From NCBI GenBank assembly GCA_965153355.1, contig OZ231127.1, positions 89,466,001-89,530,000 of the forward strand: a DNA stretch of 64,000 bases, given 5' to 3'. Made by a program: the position numbers and the translations under genes. Below are positions 1 through 10,260 of the stretch, one piece after another (within the stretch, counting starts at the first letter, position 1; each line of letters starts with the position of its first letter). Under the pieces are notes generated by a model. That model did no database searches, was not told the origin of the DNA, and saw only the letters and a program-made list of their open reading frames with translations. Origin of the DNA: Flaccisagitta enflata (Eukaryota > Chaetognatha > Sagittoidea > Aphragmophora).

Positions 1-1050
1 TATTGCAGGATCCAAATTTTGTTCAATCAAGATGCTCTCAAAATACTTTTCTAAGGCTTTGAAATTAATTTTACAACATATGAAGCTATATAATAAAACA
101 GTTTTTGAGAGGACAAGTTTGAATTGTTTTTGGATTTTGGATAACTCTTTAGAATTTTTGGAAAAAATAAAATCTGAAAGGATAAACCATATGGAAACAT
201 ATGATTTTTCCACTCTATATACGGCCTTGCCTCATGGAGAAATAAAACGTAAATTTTCAGCTATTTTTCAGAAAGTTTTTAATAGGGAGGCAAGGCCATA
301 CATAAGTGTCAATATGAATGAGGCTTATTTTAGTCCTATAAAGGCTAAAAATAAATTTTCATTCAGATTGCAGACATGCAGGAAATTTTAGAATTTATAT
401 TGGATAATATTTATGTAAAATTTGGTGCAAATGTCTATAAGCAAGTGATAGGTATTCCTATTGGTCTTGATTCTGGACAGGATATTGCTAATTTACTTTT
501 ATATAGTTATGAATCAGACTATGTGGGTGAAATTTCTAAGGTAGATCTTCCGACAGCAAGGAAATTTAAGCTTAATGGAAGATATATTGATGATCTTTTT
601 GTAGCTAATTTTCCAACCTTTAGGGATCATATCTATGAAATATACCCTCAAGATCTAGAAATTAAATTAGAATCTAATAATACCCAGGAAGTAACATACT
701 TAGACTTAAAGATTAAATCAGAAAATTCTACTCTAAATTTTTCTGTCTATGATAAACGTGATGATTTCTCTTTTGATATTGTTAATTTTCCCTACATAGA
801 CAGCTGTATACCAAAAAAATCAGCCTTGGGTGTTTATTTAAGTCAATTGATAAGATATGCTAAATTGTCATCTAAATATGAAGATTTTTTACAAAGAAGC
901 AGATCTTTGGTTGATAAACTAAAGACCCAAGGCTACAAAGAACATGATTTAAAACGACTAACTTCAAGATTTTTTAGGGAAAAACATGATATTTTAATAA
1001 AATATAATATTCCTAATACAGATGATTTTTTGAAAAATATATTTGAATAA
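1..1050 (+). pseudogene. Penelope-like element copy A: 3' part of the reverse transcriptase ORF, frameshifted
   Basis: This is the C-terminal half of a reverse transcriptase, cut by the left window edge. It aligns almost base for base with 4073-5123 of the intact downstream copy. Visible RT motifs are the motif A aspartate in YDFSTLY, a motif B segment IGIPIGLDSGQDIAN, and the motif C YIDD box. A single G present in the downstream copy is missing near position 370, so the reading frame breaks into two parts (32-391 and 376-1050). There are only a few other substitutions, so the copies are very recent duplicates. The deletion is either a real inactivating mutation or a sequencing or assembly indel. 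I cannot see whether the nuclease part lies upstream of the window. Confidence 0.85.
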
Positions 1051-2242
1051 AATTTTGGTGGGAGGCTATGAGAATCTTTTGACCCACTTGTCGCAGACCA
1101 TAGCCAAACACCATCTTAGTTTTAATATAGTCCCTAAATTTTGGTGAAAGGCTGTGTTTCTCTTGACCAACTTGTCGTAGTTACATAGCTGGACACCTTT
1201 TGGGAAATGTTAACACATTTCTAAAATAATATTCATATTTTAATATAAGTGTTTCTATTTTGACCTTGTGTCGCAGATTCACTTTATTATTTTTTTTATA
1301 AAATATTTTTAACATATGTGTTTCTATTTTGACCTTGTGTCACAGATTCACTTTTTCCTGAAAACAATTTTTAACTGGTGTCTAAAATGACTTAAAGAAA
1401 GAAAATAATTTTTCCTATAATAAAGGATTTTGAAACTGGTTGGGAGGAAGCCATGATTTTCAATCCTATGGCCGATTCCTGATGATTTTCTTGATCTCTT
1501 CAAACCAAACAGTGGAGGGCACTTTGTTGAAGTGCGACCCGCCTGTACTTGGGTCTTGGAGGTGTATATATATGTATGTGGATACTTTTGTATGTATATA
1601 TGTATATATATATGGGTCGAAACCCTTTAAGGTACAGGACTCCAACTGATGACCAGAAGCTGTATGGTTTGATAATTTATAAAAAAATTTTTTGGACATG
1701 TACTAAAACTTTTTTACCCTTCATGGTGACCTATCATCCCATGATATATCTTCTTTGAAGATGAAGGCCTTTTTCCCTTTAATCACTAAAAATCATAACC
1801 ATAACCATATATAGTATAAATTCTCCTAAATCCCACCCCCCTAATTAGAATAAAGGGGCTCAACTAGGGATATGGACACCTTGGTTTTCTTTTTTCAATT
1901 AGGTCAACTCTAACCAAAATTGGGCTGAGTTGATGGTCCCGATCAATGCCAGAAGACAGCTCTAACAACACCCTTTCCCTAAAATATTCATTATTTCTAA
2001 ATAAAATATTAAGATATTTATTTTTTAAGATAGGAAAATATGACACATTTAGTAAAAAGTATATGCCTAAGGAATTTTGATAGTGTTTCAAAAGACCACA
2101 GATTAGGTATGTATGTGTATGTAATGGAAGCTTACACTATATAAATGTCCATATCTTTTCCAAATTTTGTTCAATTTCTGTTTCCTTTTGATTAATTGTA
2201 TGAGTTTTATATAGGATAAATTGTTGCACAAGCCACATAGTT
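1051..2242 (+). repeat. 3' non-coding region of Penelope-like copy A (upstream pseudo-LTR)
   Basis: The same ~1.2-kb sequence follows the ORF of copy B at 5124-6318, so copy B is flanked by direct repeats. This is the pseudo-LTR layout that tandem Penelope-like insertions produce. The first 350 bases carry a degenerate repeated motif, TTGACC..CTTGTCGCAGA, four times (about 1080, 1165, 1260, 1330). No gene is visible. I looked for a hammerhead core (CTGANGA followed by GAAA) and did not find one; absence is described for the Naiad clade. Similarity with copy B ends at about 2242. Confidence 0.75.
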
Positions 2243-2306
2243 TAGTGCCTTGGTATAGAATGTCCGGCGGTCCCATTTGGTGACTCTCGATTCTTGCCTT
2301 TAGGGC

Positions 2307-5123
2307 ATGGTTTCTTTCAACAGTATTATAACTGTAATACAAAATATTGTAACAAATCTTTATTCCTCAACAATTATGGCGAACGAAACTCTAATAAAAA
2401 AATGCAATGGGAGATTCTGTGGTACTTGTCCATTTTTAGAAGAAAAAAATTGTTTTCATTCAAATTCTACAGGACAAAGACATAAACCTTTAACAGCAGA
2501 TCAGGATTTTCTAACTTGTAAATCAGAAAATGTTATTTACATGATTTATTGTCAGGTTTGCAATATTCAATATATAGGTGAAACAAAACAAAAATTAATA
2601 AGAAGATTTAGTAATCATAAGACTAACATAAATGGTAAAAAGTCAGGCCAAGTTGTTCATAAACATTTTGAAGAAAGTGGCCATGGCATTTCCAATCTTA
2701 GAGTAATACCCATAGAAAAAATAGATAAGAATAATGTTAATTTGCGAGGCTTAAATGAAATCCAGAAGGATAAGGCAATAACTAAATACAGGCAAGAACG
2801 TGAGAAAATTTGGATTTCAAAATTGCAGACAGCTTATCCCTTTGGATTAAATATTACTGTCAAAGGGGTCGGTGACTTTAATGTTTCCCAGGGTCTGTAC
2901 CAAAATTTTGAAGGACGAAGAAGGAGAAAAAATAAAAAACATTCTAGAAGAAAACCAAAAAGGTTAAGAAATAACAATGATATATCTATGGATTTTTTAA
3001 AAAGAAAACATACTGAACTTAGAGATAAAGATAATTATATTCATTTCTTTAAAACCTTTTTATATGGTCTACCTAGACAACAGTTACAAACATTACAAAA
3101 TAATGCAAGACAGGATAATATGATAGATGATAGATTAAGAGATATGATAAATATGATTTCCCACCAGAAATTATTTAAACCAGTCCAAACTAATATAAAG
3201 AAGGATAGAGATTTTTATCATATTCAATTTAGAGACAAAGGACTGGATCATATCAATATAAGCCAAATACTTAGAAATAAAAGTGTCACAGATAAGATTC
3301 CAATTTATTTTATTGATAAGGAGCCTCCTATAATTGGATATAGGTTTAACAGAAGTATTGCAGGTAATATTTTTAATTATAAGGAGAGCTTGTCAGAAGA
3401 ATCAATTGGAAAATTTGAAAATGGTGACATTCATTGTAATTGCCAAAATTCCATTTATAAGGATGACCACCATGGTCATGTTATAACTGGAAACTTAGAA
3501 ATAATTGAAAATACAATGCTACAAAATATATTTAAAAGAGGACCCAAATATAGATTACCCCAAAGAATAAATTGGTCAGAAGATAAAAATCACATAATAA
3601 ATTTTCTTGAGTCTTATATTGAAAATTGGACGGCTAAAGAAAGGAAACAAGGTAACATATTGGTAAAAAAAGAAGATTTAGATTTATGGAAAAATGAGAT
3701 ACTAAGAGTAGTAGACAACAAAATAAGTCGAGGTAAAACTTTATTTAAAAGGACCTGGTCGAAAAGATTAGATGGTAGTCTAGCCACAGAATTGGCAAGA
3801 TTGAAACAGGATTTTATCATTACTGTGGCAGATAAAGCTCAAAATAACATTTTATTCACTTGTAAATATTTTTATATAAAAAACTTAAAGGAAGAATTGA
3901 CACGACCAGGTCAATTAACCTATCAATTGTCAAATAAGAGACAAAATGATATTAATAAAGATATAATTAATTTTTCAAAATGCAAGGGTATTAAAGCTCC
4001 AGAGAATATGGGAGACCTGCCTCTGATATATTGGATACCCAAAATGCATAAGAATCCAATAGGCAGTAGATTTATTGCAGGATCCAAATTTTGTTCAATC
4101 AAGATGCTCTCAAAATACTTTTCTAAGGCTTTGAAATTAATTTTACAACATATGAAGCTATATAATAAAACAGTTTTTGAGAGGACAAGTTTGAATTGTT
4201 TTTGGATTTTGGATAACTCTTTAGAATTTTTGGAAAAAATAAAATCTGAAAGGATAAACCATATGGAAACATATGATTTTTCCACTCTATATACGGCCTT
4301 GCCTCATGGAGAAATAAAACGTAAATTTTCAGCTATTTTTCAGAAAGTTTTTAATAGGGAGGCAAGGCCATACATAAGTGTCAATATGAATGAGGCTTAT
4401 TTTAGTCCTATAAAGGCTAAAAATAAATTTTCATTCAGATTGGCAGACATGCAGGAAATTTTAGAATTTATATTGGATAATATTTATGTAAAATTTGGTG
4501 CAAATGTCTATAAGCAAGTGATAGGTATTCCTATTGGTCTTGATTCTGGACAGGATATTGCTAATTTACTTTTATATAGTTATGAATCAGACTATGTGGG
4601 TGAAATTTCTAAGGTAGATCTTCCTACAGCAAGGAAATTTAAGCTTAATGGAAGATATATTGATGATCTTTTTGTAGCTAATTTTCCAACCTTTAGGGAT
4701 CATATCTATGAAATATACCCTCAAGATCTAGAAATTAAATTAGAATCTAATAATACCCAGGAAGTAACATACTTAGACTTAAAGATTAAATCAGAAAATT
4801 CTACTCTAAATTTTTCTGTCTATGATAAACGTGATGATTTCTCTTTTGATATTGTTAATTTTCCCTACATAGACAGCTGTATACCAAAAAAATCAGCCTT
4901 GGGTGTTTATTTAAGTCAATTGATAAGATATGCTAAATTGTCATCTAAATATGAAGATTTTTTACAAAGAAGCAGATCTTTGGTTGATAAACTAAAGACC
5001 CAAGGCTACAAAGAACATGATTTAAAACGACTAACTTCAAGATTTTTTAGGGAAAAACATGATATTTTAATAAAATATAATATTCCTAATACAGATGATT
5101 TTTTGAAAAATATATTTGAATAA
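2307..5123 (+). CDS. GIY-YIG endonuclease / reverse transcriptase of a Naiad-type Penelope-like element
   Basis: The protein has 938 residues and would copy element RNA at a nicked chromosomal site. An N-terminal cysteine/histidine cluster (about 33-59, CNGRFCGTC onward) precedes a GIY-YIG domain: VIY at about 76-78, CQVC at 82-85, YIG at 89-91, then R and H residues to about 125 (KHFEESGH). A basic stretch follows (about 203-220, RRRRKNKKHSRRKPKR). The linker has the diagnostic CxC (HCNC, about 376-379). RT motifs follow: YWIPKMHK, the motif A aspartate in YDFSTLY (about 656), IGIPIGLDSGQ, and YIDD (about 785). An in-frame TAG lies six bases before the chosen ATG, so the ORF cannot extend upstream; Met24 is an alternative start. 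There is no in-frame TGA, so this is not one of the selenoprotein Naiads known from spiders and clams. Nuclease-first order separates it from canonical Penelope. Confidence 0.92.
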   Translation: MVSFNSIITVIQNIVTNLYSSTIMANETLIKKCNGRFCGTCPFLEEKNCFHSNSTGQRHKPLTADQDFLTCKSENVIYMIYCQVCNIQYIGETKQKLIRRFSNHKTNINGKKSGQVVHKHFEESGHGISNLRVIPIEKIDKNNVNLRGLNEIQKDKAITKYRQEREKIWISKLQTAYPFGLNITVKGVGDFNVSQGLYQNFEGRRRRKNKKHSRRKPKRLRNNNDISMDFLKRKHTELRDKDNYIHFFKTFLYGLPRQQLQTLQNNARQDNMIDDRLRDMINMISHQKLFKPVQTNIKKDRDFYHIQFRDKGLDHINISQILRNKSVTDKIPIYFIDKEPPIIGYRFNRSIAGNIFNYKESLSEESIGKFENGDIHCNCQNSIYKDDHHGHVITGNLEIIENTMLQNIFKRGPKYRLPQRINWSEDKNHIINFLESYIENWTAKERKQGNILVKKEDLDLWKNEILRVVDNKISRGKTLFKRTWSKRLDGSLATELARLKQDFIITVADKAQNNILFTCKYFYIKNLKEELTRPGQLTYQLSNKRQNDINKDIINFSKCKGIKAPENMGDLPLIYWIPKMHKNPIGSRFIAGSKFCSIKMLSKYFSKALKLILQHMKLYNKTVFERTSLNCFWILDNSLEFLEKIKSERINHMETYDFSTLYTALPHGEIKRKFSAIFQKVFNREARPYISVNMNEAYFSPIKAKNKFSFRLADMQEILEFILDNIYVKFGANVYKQVIGIPIGLDSGQDIANLLLYSYESDYVGEISKVDLPTARKFKLNGRYIDDLFVANFPTFRDHIYEIYPQDLEIKLESNNTQEVTYLDLKIKSENSTLNFSVYDKRDDFSFDIVNFPYIDSCIPKKSALGVYLSQLIRYAKLSSKYEDFLQRSRSLVDKLKTQGYKEHDLKRLTSRFFREKHDILIKYNIPNTDDFLKNIFE

Positions 5124-6318
5124 AATTTTGGTGGGAGGCTATGAGAATCTTTTGACCCACTTGTCGCAGACCATAGCCAAACACCATCTTAGTTTTAATA
5201 TACTCCCTAAATTTTGGTGAAAGGCTGTGTTTCTCTTGACCAACTTGTCGTAGTTACATAGCTGGACACCTTTTGGGAAATGTTAACACATTTCTAAAAT
5301 AATATTCATATTTTAATATAAGTGTTTCTATTTTGACCTTGTGTCGCAGATTCACTTTATTATTTTTTTATATAAAAAATATTTTTAACATATGTGTTTC
5401 TATTTTGACCTTGTGTCACAGATTCACTTTTTCCTGAAAACAATTTTTAACTGGTGTCTAAAATGACTAAAGAAAGAAAATAATTTTTCCTATAATAAAG
5501 GATTTTGAAACTGGTTGGGAGGAAGCCATGATTTTCAATCCTATGGCCGATTCCTGATGATTTTCTTGATCTCTTCAAACCAAACAGTGGAGGGCACTTA
5601 TGTTGAAGTGCGACCCGCCTGTACTTGGGTCTTGGAGGTGTATATATATGTATGTGGATACTTTTGTATGTATATATGTATATATATATGGGTCGAAACC
5701 CTTTAAGGTACAGGACTCCAACTGATGACCAGAAGCTGTATGGTTTGATAATTTATAAAAAATTTTTTGGACATGTACTAAAACTTTTTTACCCTTCATG
5801 GTGACCTATCATCCCATGATATATCTTCTTTGAAGATGAAGGCCTTTTTTCCCTTTAATCACTAAAAATCATAACCATAACCATATATAGTATAAATTCT
5901 CCTAAATCCCACCCCCCTAATTAGAATAAAGGGGCTCAACTAGGGATATGGACACCTTGGTTCTCTTTTTTCAATTAGGTCAACTCTAACCAAAATTGGG
6001 CTGAGTTGATGGTCCCGATCAATGCCAGAAGACAGCTCTAACAACACCCTTTCCCTAAAATATTCATTATTTCTAAATAAAATATTAAGATATTTATTTT
6101 TTAAGATAGGAAAATATGACACATTTAGTAAAAAATATATGCCTAAGGAATTTTGATAGTGTTTCAAAAGACCACAGATTAGGTATGTATGTGTATGTAA
6201 TGGAAGCTTACGCTATATAAATGTCCATATCTTTTCCAAATTTTGTTCAATTTCTGTTTCCTTTTGATTAATTGTATGAGTTTTATATAGGATAAATTGT
6301 TGCACAAGCCACGTAGTT
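5124..6318 (+). repeat. 3' non-coding region of Penelope-like copy B (downstream pseudo-LTR)
   Basis: It is nearly identical to 1051-2242, with a handful of single-base differences and small indels. The same TTGACC..TTGTCGCAGA motif series is present after the stop codon. Short ORFs here are not conserved in frame and are not called. Beyond about 6318 the sequence is unrelated to copy A, which marks the element end. Confidence 0.75.
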
Positions 6319-7079
6319 GGTCCCTGCAAATACTCACAAAAACGGTCAAAAATGCTTGAAAAGTGCCAAGAACCTACCACACAAGTTGTATATACTCATG
6401 AAAACAACAAAAAGCCGATAAGATTGACTTCGCATGAAAGGATAAGCGCTGGAGAGCGTCACTTGACAATGAAAATTAGGAGCAATTCCCAAACGAATGG
6501 TTCCCACCTGTTTGAAGCTGTTACACGTAATTACAAGCTTATCATCAATAAAGTCTCTAGCTCTTTACTGCAGTAGCCTCATTCTACCGTAATTCTAGAT
6601 TAATCTCTCAATTGTTGACATCGGGTATGCTGCAGCAGGTCGTCAAGTGCATCATCGAGGCCCTCTTAAAAAATCTACCACTGAAGCAGTAATGATCAGT
6701 AAAATCTTCCATCATTTATTCTAACAGTCTTACTCTATACCAAAACAGGTAAAATTCTCACCTCTCGACATCATGTATGCTGCAGCAGCTTGTCAAGTGC
6801 ATCACTTAAGGGCCTATCCACAATTCCATCATTGAAGCTTTTAGCTGTGCACTATCAATTAAATCTCTGATTGTCTACCCAAACATCATCACTCAAACAA
6901 AACTAGGTAAAATTTCCACTTGTCGACATCCGGTATGCTGCAGTAGGTTGTCAAGTGCATCATTGAGGGACACATCCACAAATCTTCTATCAAAACTTTG
7001 AAATATAATCGCGAGGACAAATCTTCCTTAAAAGAAGATGCACACGCACGGCATCTGAAATGTGCGTTTTAATATGTTA
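6319..7079. repeat. Degenerate ~155-bp tandem repeat, three units
   Basis: Three units share GACATC..GTATGCTGCAG and GTCAAGTGCATCA, starting near 6616, 6767 and 6925 (spacings 151 and 158). The second and third are preceded by a similar GGTAAAATT..CA(C/A)..TCGACATC segment. A 74-codon ORF before it (6352-6576) has no recognisable domain and I do not call it a gene. Confidence 0.6.
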
Positions 7080-7147
7080 CAGATAGGCCAACGGGTCAAC
7101 AGACGGACAAAGCCTCTTATAGAGTCACTAGCCCGCGACTTACAAAA
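7080..7147 (+). mobile_element. Family 1 (Helentron-like) 3' fragment
   Basis: ACAGACGGACAAAGCCTCTT, then TAGAGTCACTAGCCCGCGACT, matches the 3' end of family 1: the tetranucleotide run, the conserved ACAAAGCCTCTTATAGAGT block and a decayed hairpin. No 5' end is visible. Confidence 0.5.
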
Positions 7148-7518
7148 CGTAAACCAACTATTTCCTTTCACATTTCATTTGTTTGTTTTTTTTAGTTTTA
7201 GTAAAGAAATTCATTTCAAATATAAAGAAACAACCAATTATCAGAAAACAAATTAATTCTGAATAGATAAGAAGAATTACGCAATACGGATTACGGTTGT
7301 TTTCGATTCCAATTGTTTGTCCATGGACCATTGCAAAAGTTTGTGTCAGGAAAATGTTGAAGCCATCAAACAATCAACGAGATTCGATAGGATATTGAAC
7401 AACAATTTGGAGCCTGAACGTACAAGGAGTGGGAAGCGCGGGGGGGGTGGGATGAAAAGGAAATAAGTATCAAACAGCCAATGAAATATACTAAATGTGA
7501 GAGGCTAATGTATGATTT

Positions 7519-7520
<2 letters not shown>

Positions 7521-7613
<93 letters not shown>

Positions 7614-7792
7614 CACAAACACATAAACACACAAACACACACACACACACACACACACACAACAACAGTAGCACGATTTGTATGTTTAAACCAGGAAATA
7701 AGATCACAATGAAAACAATGAAAAAAGATGAGCTAGAGCGCGGCTTTGCTTTGAACAAAAGTCAAAGTACGAACACAGAACACTGGATCACC

Positions 7793-7889
<97 letters not shown>

Positions 7890-8065
7890 GCTGTTGTTGC
7901 TGTTTTGTTGTTGTTGTTGTTGTTTTTGTTGTCTCAGCGAATCTGAGCTTGGGGTCAAAATTGCTGGATGACGATTTCCGACAATTACGCCGAATACGAA
8001 ATGAATTCACACTTTGTTGTTGTTGTTGTTGTTGTTGTTGTTGAAATGAATTCACACTTCGTTAC

Positions 8066-8097
<32 letters not shown>

Positions 8098-8098
8098 T
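7521..8098. repeat. CA and GTT microsatellite cluster
   Basis: An (AC)n run spans about 7521-7608 with a second block at 7635-7660. (GTT)n runs lie at 7796-7890, 8014-8043 and 8066-8095. The long ORFs on both strands (poly-His-Thr, poly-Cys, poly-Gln) come from these runs. An ordinary-looking sequence at 7665-7790 and 7925-8010 shows no exon signals I can defend. Confidence 0.9.
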
Positions 8099-8279
8099 TG
8101 CCGCTGATGTTCGATAATGATGCGTTTGAGCTTCATGCAAAATTCATCGACTGTAAACGCGCGCCCGTTTTCACTGATGTTCCATTGTTTTGGATCTTCA
8201 AGTTTCTGCCCCCAAACTTTTCGTCGAAATGATAACTGCGTTTTCGAAGCGTCTGTCATCTTCCCCTTTGCTCCTCCGT

Positions 8280-8351
<72 letters not shown>

Positions 8352-8389
8352 CTTAGATACATAGATACACAGATACATAATGAACTAAC

Positions 8390-8469
<80 letters not shown>

Positions 8470-8545
8470 ATAGATAAATAGATAAATAGATAAATAGATA
8501 AATAGATAAATAGATAAATAGATAAATAGATAGATGGATAGATAC
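8280..8545. repeat. (GATA)n / (GATAAATA)n microsatellite
   Basis: Near-perfect GATA runs cover 8280-8351 and 8393-8466, grading into GATAAATA to about 8533. A short non-repetitive break occurs at 8352-8392. Reverse-strand ORFs full of Ile-Tyr-Leu-Ser are artefacts. Confidence 0.9.
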
Positions 8546-8590
8546 GTAAAATAGACAGATAGATAAACAAATAATAAAAATGTTTTTATG

Positions 8591-8814
8591 CATGAGAGGC
8601 CAAATTTATGGCCTGAGAGGCCGGATTTGAGGCCTGACAGGCCGGATTTGAGGCCTGACCGGCTGGATTTGAGGCCAGGGAGGCCTAGGGGGAGGGGGAT
8701 AAATGAACGAACAAACAAACAAACAAACAAACAAACAAATGGACGAACAAAAGTCCACCTGTGTTCTGCAGGACTTCGTCCCCTTCGGAGCCGCTGTCCA
8801 AAAAGGAAACAAGG
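8591..8814 (+). mobile_element. Family 2 element (20-bp array plus GC-rich arm)
   Basis: Four ~21-bp units of the type GATTTGAGGCCTGACAGGCC are followed by an (AAAC)n stretch. Then comes the conserved family 2 arm: AAAGTCCACCTGTG, a TTCTGCAGGACTTCGTCCCC hairpin, and GAGCCGCTGTCCAAAAAG. The opposite arm is not visible, so the copy is truncated. Confidence 0.65.
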
Positions 8815-9280
8815 CCCAGAGATGCCCAATAGATGCGTTCTCTTAAAGAGATGAAGCTGTAATGAAAAGAAAACATTAAAAATCGTGTTTAGAAAATTTC
8901 CGCGTTACGGACCTTCGGACCTTCTGATGTAGGGACTCATTCTTTTGCGAGGACGCATCTAAAAAACATGTAATTCTGAAAGATGAATTTCCTACCAATC
9001 CCGGTTCTGTTATTGCCAAATACAATGGGTCGATAGGAAAATGTTAATTGCACGCAAGTTGAAAAACATAACAAAATGGTGATGATCTGGCACTGGTCCT
9101 ATCACAAGGCTCCACATTGATGGAGTTTTAGATCTTTACATAACTAGAGTGAAGGAACTGAAAATGAACGCACCTTCATTAGTATTCATAAAAGAGCGTC
9201 TGCCGTCACTTTCCGTCTGATGTGCTTACGATGTATATCAACAATGTTTACACAAACAATGTTTGACGGAAAGAATATAT

Positions 9281-9317
<37 letters not shown>

Positions 9318-9498
9318 TGACAGACAAACAGAGACAGGTAATTCCAATGAATTGCGATTGTTCAGTTGAGCTCCACTGGAGCGCATGTCAAGAGGATGGG
9401 TGCATTATAGTGAAGTTGCCTTATTGCCGATATGGAGATAACTACAAAATATCTCATGGGAAAGCAATATACATACGGTAGTCCGGTTGACGCCAATC
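8815..9498. other. No gene seen; short GA/CAGA tract
   Basis: The stretch is unique-looking non-coding sequence. It contains a (GA)n plus (CAGA)n tract at 9279-9320 and, near 8960-8975, GAGGACGCATCTAAAAAA, which resembles a decayed family 1 hairpin end. Confidence 0.5.
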
Positions 9499-9883
9499 TT
9501 TTTAGTCGCGTGCACGCGACTCTACACCCCGCTTTGTCGGTCCGTCGGTCTGTCGGTTCGTCGGTCCGTCCGTCGGTCCGTCGGTCCGTCGGTCCGTCAC
9601 ACTTTACTTTTGTTGTAATATAACGTCAACTATTGGGTCATTTTAAGTCTTTTTTAGTCATTGATAGTTATTCTAAGTCATTTTGAGTCATTCTAAGTTA
9701 TCTTAAGTCATTCCAAGTCATTTTAAGTTATTCTAAGTCATTTTGGCCATTAGGTTTTTTAGTCATTTTGAGTCCTTTTTGGACATTTTAAGTCATTCTA
9801 AGTCATTCTAAGTCATTCTAAGTCATTCTAAGTCATTCTTACCCTGTAAATCTCGCACGCGACTTATAGGTGTTGGCCTTGTT
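9499..9883 (-). mobile_element. Family 1 element with an AAGTCATTCT array
   Basis: Read on the minus strand, it starts AACAAGGCCAACACC and has a 5' subterminal AAGTCGCGTGCGAG. A private 10-bp array (AGAATGACTT type, about 9650-9840) follows, then GACGGACC repeats, then the hairpin AGTCGCGTGCACGCGACT and AAAAA. It lacks the usual GGGTGGGCAGGGGC block. No protein is encoded. Confidence 0.75.
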
Positions 9884-10260
9884 GGATTAAATTGTGACGT
9901 ACATTGTTATTCCTTTTCATTCCCCTTTCTTTTCTTTTTTTCTGCTTCTTTTTTTCGCTTCTCAGGCAGTGAATTTGCGGCTCCATCTACTGTTTCTGCG
10001 GGCGAAACTGATGGCAAATTTCCACACGGATTGGGTCCGCTGGCAAGGTATGTTCACCCTGTCATTTGCGTCCGTCCACCGATCCAGTTGTCCTTCTATT
10101 CCTCCATCTGCATGTCTGCATGTCGCTATTTCTGTCTAATAGTCTAACTTCCACACGGATTGAGTCCACTGGCGAGTTATTTCTACCGTGTCGTTTGGGT
10201 CTGTCCACCAATCCAGTTATCTAGCTATTTATCTGTTTGCTATTATGTCGCTATTTCTGT
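9884..10260 (+). repeat. Two diverged ~130-bp repeats (CCACACGGATTG units)
   Basis: Units beginning TTCCACACGGATTG occur near 10019 and 10148, each followed by TCCRCTGGC, a TCACC/TACCGTGTCRTTTG segment and CACCRATCCAGTT. A third, partial unit lies at about 10835-10890, on the far side of the foldback element, which suggests the foldback inserted into or beside this array. An ORF over the first unit has no recognisable domain. Confidence 0.5.

Larger units (their letters stand above)
2243..6318 (+). mobile_element. Penelope-like retroelement, Naiad-type, full tandem unit (copy B)
   Basis: The unit is about 4.08 kb. It runs from the junction with copy A, through one intact ORF (2307-5123), to the point where the 3' region stops matching copy A (about 6318). 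Copy A lies head to tail directly upstream, with roughly 60 bases of private sequence between its end and the ORF start. Published Naiad/Chlamys elements are defined by an N-terminal GIY-YIG nuclease, a CxC linker and a C-terminal RT, by pseudo-LTRs, and by complex tandem insertions. All of these are visible here. The intact ORF and near-identical neighbour suggest recent activity (inference). Confidence 0.85.

Noticed and set aside
1470-1680. Possible hammerhead ribozyme cores (CTGATGA at about 1479 and 1646)
   Set aside because: Neither is followed by a stem II and GAAA, and Naiad-type elements are described as lacking hammerheads.
3614-4285. Minus-strand ORFs inside the Penelope-like ORF
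   Set aside because: They are shadows of the plus-strand RT coding sequence.
2307-5123. Possible selenoprotein, as in some Naiad elements
   Set aside because: The ORF has no in-frame TGA, and I could not support a SECIS element in the 3' region.
7366-8593. ORFs of poly-His-Thr, poly-Cys, poly-Gln and Ile-Tyr-Leu-Ser
   Set aside because: They are read straight from CA, GTT and GATA microsatellites.
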